From an uncultured Eubacterium sp. (GTDB lineage Bacteria; Bacillota; Clostridia; Lachnospirales; Lachnospiraceae): DNA of 9,106 nucleotides. The notes beneath the pieces were generated by a model. It was not told where the DNA came from, did no database searches, and saw only the letters and a program-made list of their open reading frames with translations. The stretch lies in the NCBI GenBank assembly GCA_910586045.1, contig CAJUIH010000080.1:1-9106 (forward strand). The letters are read 5' to 3'. Shown piece by piece: positions 6,421 to 9,106 of this stretch (the stretch's first letter is position 1; each line of letters begins with the position of its first letter). A program made the position numbers and the translations under genes.

Positions 6421-6451
6421 AATATACATGGAAACATACAGCCTTTGTAAA
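6421..6451 (-). promoter_or_regulatory. Possible weak promoter and dyad upstream of dnaX
   Basis: In the short gap after the pfkA stop codon, TTTACA (6451-6446) is followed after 17 bases by TGTATA (6428-6423), or after 19 bases by TATATT (6426-6421). Neither -10 is ideal. A perfect 6-base dyad, TTTCCA/TGGAAA (6434-6429 and 6420-6415), frames the -10 region and could be an operator, or chance. This is the only space where a dnaX-specific promoter could fit before the hairpin at 6377-6410, which is why I list it. The call is an inference. Confidence 0.3.
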
Positions 6452-7525
6452 TTAGTCGCCAAAACTAATGCCGATCAGTTTTGCATCCCGTACAATCTGG
6501 GCATCTGGTTCAATCATTTTTAATCTTCCGGCAACATTTTCCAATGGTACTCTTCTGACTTCATTATTTACCATGGCGATCATGTATCCATAATCTTTTT
6601 CCAAAATCGCTTTTGCCCCTTCTGCTCCAAGTCTGGTACAAAGTACCCGGTCGTAAGCGGTCGGGCTGCCTCCTCTTTGCGTATGTCCCGGTACGGTGAC
6701 ACGTACTTCACTGCCCAGTTTATCGCTGATTTTCTTTGCGATTTCATAGGATACGGACGGATATGGGGATTTTGCGAGTTTTTTCTTATATTCCTTTTTG
6801 CTCAACTGCGCATCCTTTTTCGAAATCGCTCCTTCCGCTACGGCAAGTATCGTAAATCCTTTGCCTGCTTTGGAACGTTTTTCAATCGCATGTACTACCT
6901 TATTGATATCATAAGGGATTTCCGGCAGAAGAATAATATCCGCGCCGCCTGCCAAGCCCGCATACAGCGTCAGCCATCCGACTTTATGGCCCATTACTTC
7001 TACAATAAATACGCGGTTATGGGAAGCCGCTGTCGTATGAATATAGTCAATTGCATCCGTCGCAATATTAATAGCACTCTGGAATCCGAATGTGACATCT
7101 GTTCCATAGATATCGTTGTCAATTGTCTTTGGCAGATGGATGATATTTAAGCCTTCTTCACGCAGCATATTCGCGGTCTTCTGTGTTCCGTTGCCGCCCA
7201 AAATAACCAGACAGTCCAAATTCAGCTTGTAATAATTCTGTTTCATGGCCTCTACTTTGTCCAGGCCATTTTCATCCGGTACACGCATCAGCTTAAACGG
7301 CTGGCGGGAAGAACCGATAATTGTGCCGCCTTTCGTCAGTATGCCCGAAAAATCAGAAGATGAAAGCAGTTTGTAATTTCCATAAATCAGTCCTTTGTAC
7401 CCATTTAAAAACCCGTAAATCTCCAAATCTTCCACATTTGCGCTTAACCCTTTTGCTACTCCGCGCATCGCAGCGTTTAAAGCCTGACAGTCGCCGCCGC
7501 TGGTAAGCATGCCTACTCTGAGCAT
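6452..7525 (-). CDS. pfkA: 6-phosphofructokinase
   Basis: This enzyme phosphorylates fructose 6-phosphate to fructose 1,6-bisphosphate in glycolysis, in the cytosol. It has 357 residues, longer than the roughly 320 of the E. coli PfkA type. The family motifs run in order: LTSGGDCQALNAAMRG (7-22), TKGGTIIGSSRQPF (64-77), LGGNGT (109-114), PKTIDND (132-138, with D136 matching the catalytic Asp127 of E. coli), R171, EVMGHKVGWL (176-185), E231 and GHTQRGGSPTAYDR (280-293). A lysine-rich insert of about 23 residues lies around 235-257. By E. coli numbering it combines Gly104 with Lys124, a mixture of the ATP-type and pyrophosphate-type signatures, and it has Asn at 103 and His at 171. The phosphoryl donor (ATP or PPi) is therefore not certain. 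It has its own promoter upstream and a strong hairpin downstream, so it may be a monocistronic unit. Confidence 0.93.
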   Translation of the reverse strand: MLRVGMLTSGGDCQALNAAMRGVAKGLSANVEDLEIYGFLNGYKGLIYGNYKLLSSSDFSGILTKGGTIIGSSRQPFKLMRVPDENGLDKVEAMKQNYYKLNLDCLVILGGNGTQKTANMLREEGLNIIHLPKTIDNDIYGTDVTFGFQSAINIATDAIDYIHTTAASHNRVFIVEVMGHKVGWLTLYAGLAGGADIILLPEIPYDINKVVHAIEKRSKAGKGFTILAVAEGAISKKDAQLSKKEYKKKLAKSPYPSVSYEIAKKISDKLGSEVRVTVPGHTQRGGSPTAYDRVLCTRLGAEGAKAILEKDYGYMIAMVNNEVRRVPLENVAGRLKMIEPDAQIVRDAKLIGISFGD

Positions 7526-7576
7526 CGTATAATACCTCTCTTTCGCCTATTTTTTCGAAATCCTATTGCCACTTCC

Positions 7577-7606
7577 ATTATAAAATATTCCGGATCCTAC
7601 TGTCAA
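7577..7606 (-). promoter_or_regulatory. Sigma-A promoter for pfkA
   Basis: The minus strand reads TTGACA (7606-7601), an 18-base spacer, then TATAAT (7582-7577). Both hexamers are perfect matches to the sigma-A consensus. Transcription should start near G7570, giving a leader of about 45 bases. A GAGAGG ribosome binding site (7540-7535) lies nine bases before the pfkA ATG. The -35 box sits just beyond the stop codon of the dipeptidase gene, so pfkA can be expressed strongly on its own. Confidence 0.85.
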
Positions 7607-7610
7607 TAAG

Positions 7611-9074
7611 CTATTTCGTTTGTAATACCTGCAAAAGAAACTCCCATACTCTTTTTGCGGATGAAATACACAATTTTTCATTTGTAGTATGAATGTCTAT
7701 CAAATCCGGCCCGATCGAAACGCAGTCCAAGCCTGGTATCTTTTCCGCTAACAGCCCGCACTCCAGCCCGGCATGAATGACCTGAATGACTGGTTTGCTG
7801 CCGTACATTTGTTCATAAACCGATACCAGTTTCTTACGCAAAACGGAATCTTTCTTATATTCCCATGCGGGATAAATCCCGGTTACCTCAGACGTACCCC
7901 CGGTTTCTTCTGTCAAAACGCGTAGTTTTGCAAGCAGCGCCTCTTTTGCACGCTCTATGGAACTGCGCACCGAATACCTAAAAACGGCCTGTTCGCTTTC
8001 CAGACGCATGACTCCCAGATTCAGCGAAGTTTCTACCATTCCCTCTACCTGTGCACTCATCGCCTGGACTCCATTTGGCAGAGTATTTACCAGCCGGACA
8101 ATACGTGCGGTACTTTCAGCATCCAGCATGGCAGGCAATTGCGACAAATCCTCTTGTGTCCCGCACTCCAGACATAATCGGATATTTTTGTCCGTAACCG
8201 CATATTCCCCGGCGAAAATCCGGCGCATATCCGCTATGATCTGTTTTACAGCTTCCAGCCGGGCCGGATCCAAGTACAGGGCCGCCATACAATTCCCCGG
8301 GATTACGTTATCTCTTCCCCCGCCTTCCAGGCAAGCCAAAAAACAGGACGTATGTTCTGTCAGCTTTTGCAAAACACGGCCCATCAAAATATTTGCATTT
8401 GCCCGTCCCCGGTTAATATCCATTCCGGAATGACCGCCAGCCAGCCCGGATACCGTTATTTTGACCAACTCGCCGGATGCCGCAATCCTGTTTACCGGCA
8501 GACGGCATATAACACTTGCCCCTCCCGCACAGCCAGCCAAAAAGAAACCTTCTTCCTCCGAATCCAGATTCAGCAGCCTTTTTCCCCGGAGCATAGAAAC
8601 ATCAATACCCGCCGCCCCTTCCATTCCGGTTTCCTCCGATACGGTAAATACAGCTTCCAGCCTTGGATGCGCAATCGTTTCGGAAGCAAGAACCGCAAGC
8701 ATATAGGCAATCGCGATCCCGTCGTCGCCGCCTAAAGTCGTCCCGTCTGCTGTAATATGATCTCCATCAACGATCAACCGCAAACCGTCTGTTTCAAAAT
8801 CAAAATCACTGCCCGGATCCTTTTCACATACCATATCCAAATGCCCCTGCAGGATCAGGGTTGGCTCCTTTTCATAGCCTTTGGCGGCTTCTTTGATTAT
8901 AACGATATTCTTCCATTCATCCTGATAACATTCCAGCCCATGTTTTTTGGCAAATGCCGCACAATAATCGCTGATTTTGCTTTCTTTATAAGAAGCGTGC
9001 GGAATCGCGCAAATTTCTTCAAAATAATTAAATACTTCCTGGGGTTCTAAGTGCGATAATACGCCCATATGCAT
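7611..9074 (-). CDS. pepD: PepD-like aminoacyl-histidine dipeptidase (M20 family metallopeptidase)
   Basis: This is a cytosolic zinc dipeptidase of 487 residues, the usual size for the PepD (Xaa-His dipeptidase) branch of peptidase family M20. Such enzymes cleave dipeptides such as carnosine-type Xaa-His for amino-acid supply. The metal-site motifs are intact: QGHLDMV (H78, D80), LGGDDG (bridging D117), SEETG (catalytic base E147, ligand E148), LNLDSEEEG (D171), and a C-terminal DIHTTNE (H462). GGHSGMD at 213-219 lies in the lid/dimerisation domain, and HAGLECG at 434-440 is also typical. Two starts compete, because the gene opens M-H-M-G. The second ATG at 9068 has AAGGA six bases upstream and gives the family-like N-terminus MGVLSHLEP. 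The first, at 9074, has AGGAAAG upstream. No terminator follows; the pfkA promoter begins five bases after the TAG stop. The substrate specificity is inferred from the family. Confidence 0.93.
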   Translation of the reverse strand: MHMGVLSHLEPQEVFNYFEEICAIPHASYKESKISDYCAAFAKKHGLECYQDEWKNIVIIKEAAKGYEKEPTLILQGHLDMVCEKDPGSDFDFETDGLRLIVDGDHITADGTTLGGDDGIAIAYMLAVLASETIAHPRLEAVFTVSEETGMEGAAGIDVSMLRGKRLLNLDSEEEGFFLAGCAGGASVICRLPVNRIAASGELVKITVSGLAGGHSGMDINRGRANANILMGRVLQKLTEHTSCFLACLEGGGRDNVIPGNCMAALYLDPARLEAVKQIIADMRRIFAGEYAVTDKNIRLCLECGTQEDLSQLPAMLDAESTARIVRLVNTLPNGVQAMSAQVEGMVETSLNLGVMRLESEQAVFRYSVRSSIERAKEALLAKLRVLTEETGGTSEVTGIYPAWEYKKDSVLRKKLVSVYEQMYGSKPVIQVIHAGLECGLLAEKIPGLDCVSIGPDLIDIHTTNEKLCISSAKRVWEFLLQVLQTK

Positions 9075-9106
9075 TCCTTCTTTCCTAATTCTTTCCTATT
9101 TCTTTC

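Noticed and set aside
6356..6421. Longer dnaX start at 6421 adding 22 residues
   Set aside because: It would place the terminator-like hairpin and the AAGGAGG ribosome binding site inside the coding region, and the extra residues precede the canonical MSYTALYRKYRP start.
6353..6451. Signal recognition particle RNA gene upstream of dnaX, as found in Bacillus
   Set aside because: The gap is under 100 bases and holds only a simple hairpin with a U-run; there is no room for the conserved SRP RNA tip and no GGUGCUGUUCCC-type core.
6677..7150. Plus-strand open frame of 157 codons opposite pfkA
   Set aside because: It lies wholly antisense to a clear phosphofructokinase and has no recognisable domain.

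Overview
The window looks like a chromosomal core segment of a low-to-mid GC Firmicute, most likely a Clostridia member of the Lachnospiraceae type. The evidence is the dnaX-ybaB-recR cluster, strong AGGAGG-type ribosome binding sites, textbook sigma-A promoters, a PepD-type dipeptidase beginning with a VLSHLEPQEVFNYFEEI-like N-terminus, and a DUF5711-like/CvpA membrane gene pair. All eight genes I can support are on the minus strand, so transcription runs from high to low coordinates. I see no mobile element, CRISPR array, tRNA, or plus-strand gene.

Layout in the direction of transcription: (1) 9074-7611, a PepD-like M20 dipeptidase. (2) 7525-6452, a phosphofructokinase with its own near-perfect sigma-A promoter and a strong intrinsic-terminator-like hairpin after it. 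(3) 6355-4775, dnaX, the DNA polymerase III tau subunit, carrying a convincing -1 frameshift cassette that would give a shorter gamma-like product. (4) A promoter at 4761-4733, then ybaB/ebfC, recR, a membrane protein with a degenerate MPN/JAB-like domain and a C-terminal LysM domain, a DUF5711-like single-pass membrane protein, and a CvpA-family membrane protein. The last five genes are closely spaced and look like one operon. (5) 386-1, about 390 bases of AT-rich DNA without a gene. It holds three tandem consensus promoters, each with an A-rich upstream element and a 17-base spacer. They end in a leader with boxA-like sequence and fire out of the window past position 1, most probably into a ribosomal RNA operon.

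Functionally, the dnaX-ybaB-recR part joins the replication clamp loader, a nucleoid-associated protein and the RecFOR recombination mediator. The same cluster occurs in Bacillus, where from memory it is followed by yaaL, bofA and the rrnA rRNA operon. Here the positions of yaaL/bofA are filled by three envelope or membrane genes, and an rRNA-type promoter array again follows. The most interesting items are the dnaX frameshift signal, the rRNA-type promoter array, the inactive-looking MPN-LysM protein, the terminator-like hairpin inside the dnaX leader, and the mixed cofactor signature of the phosphofructokinase.
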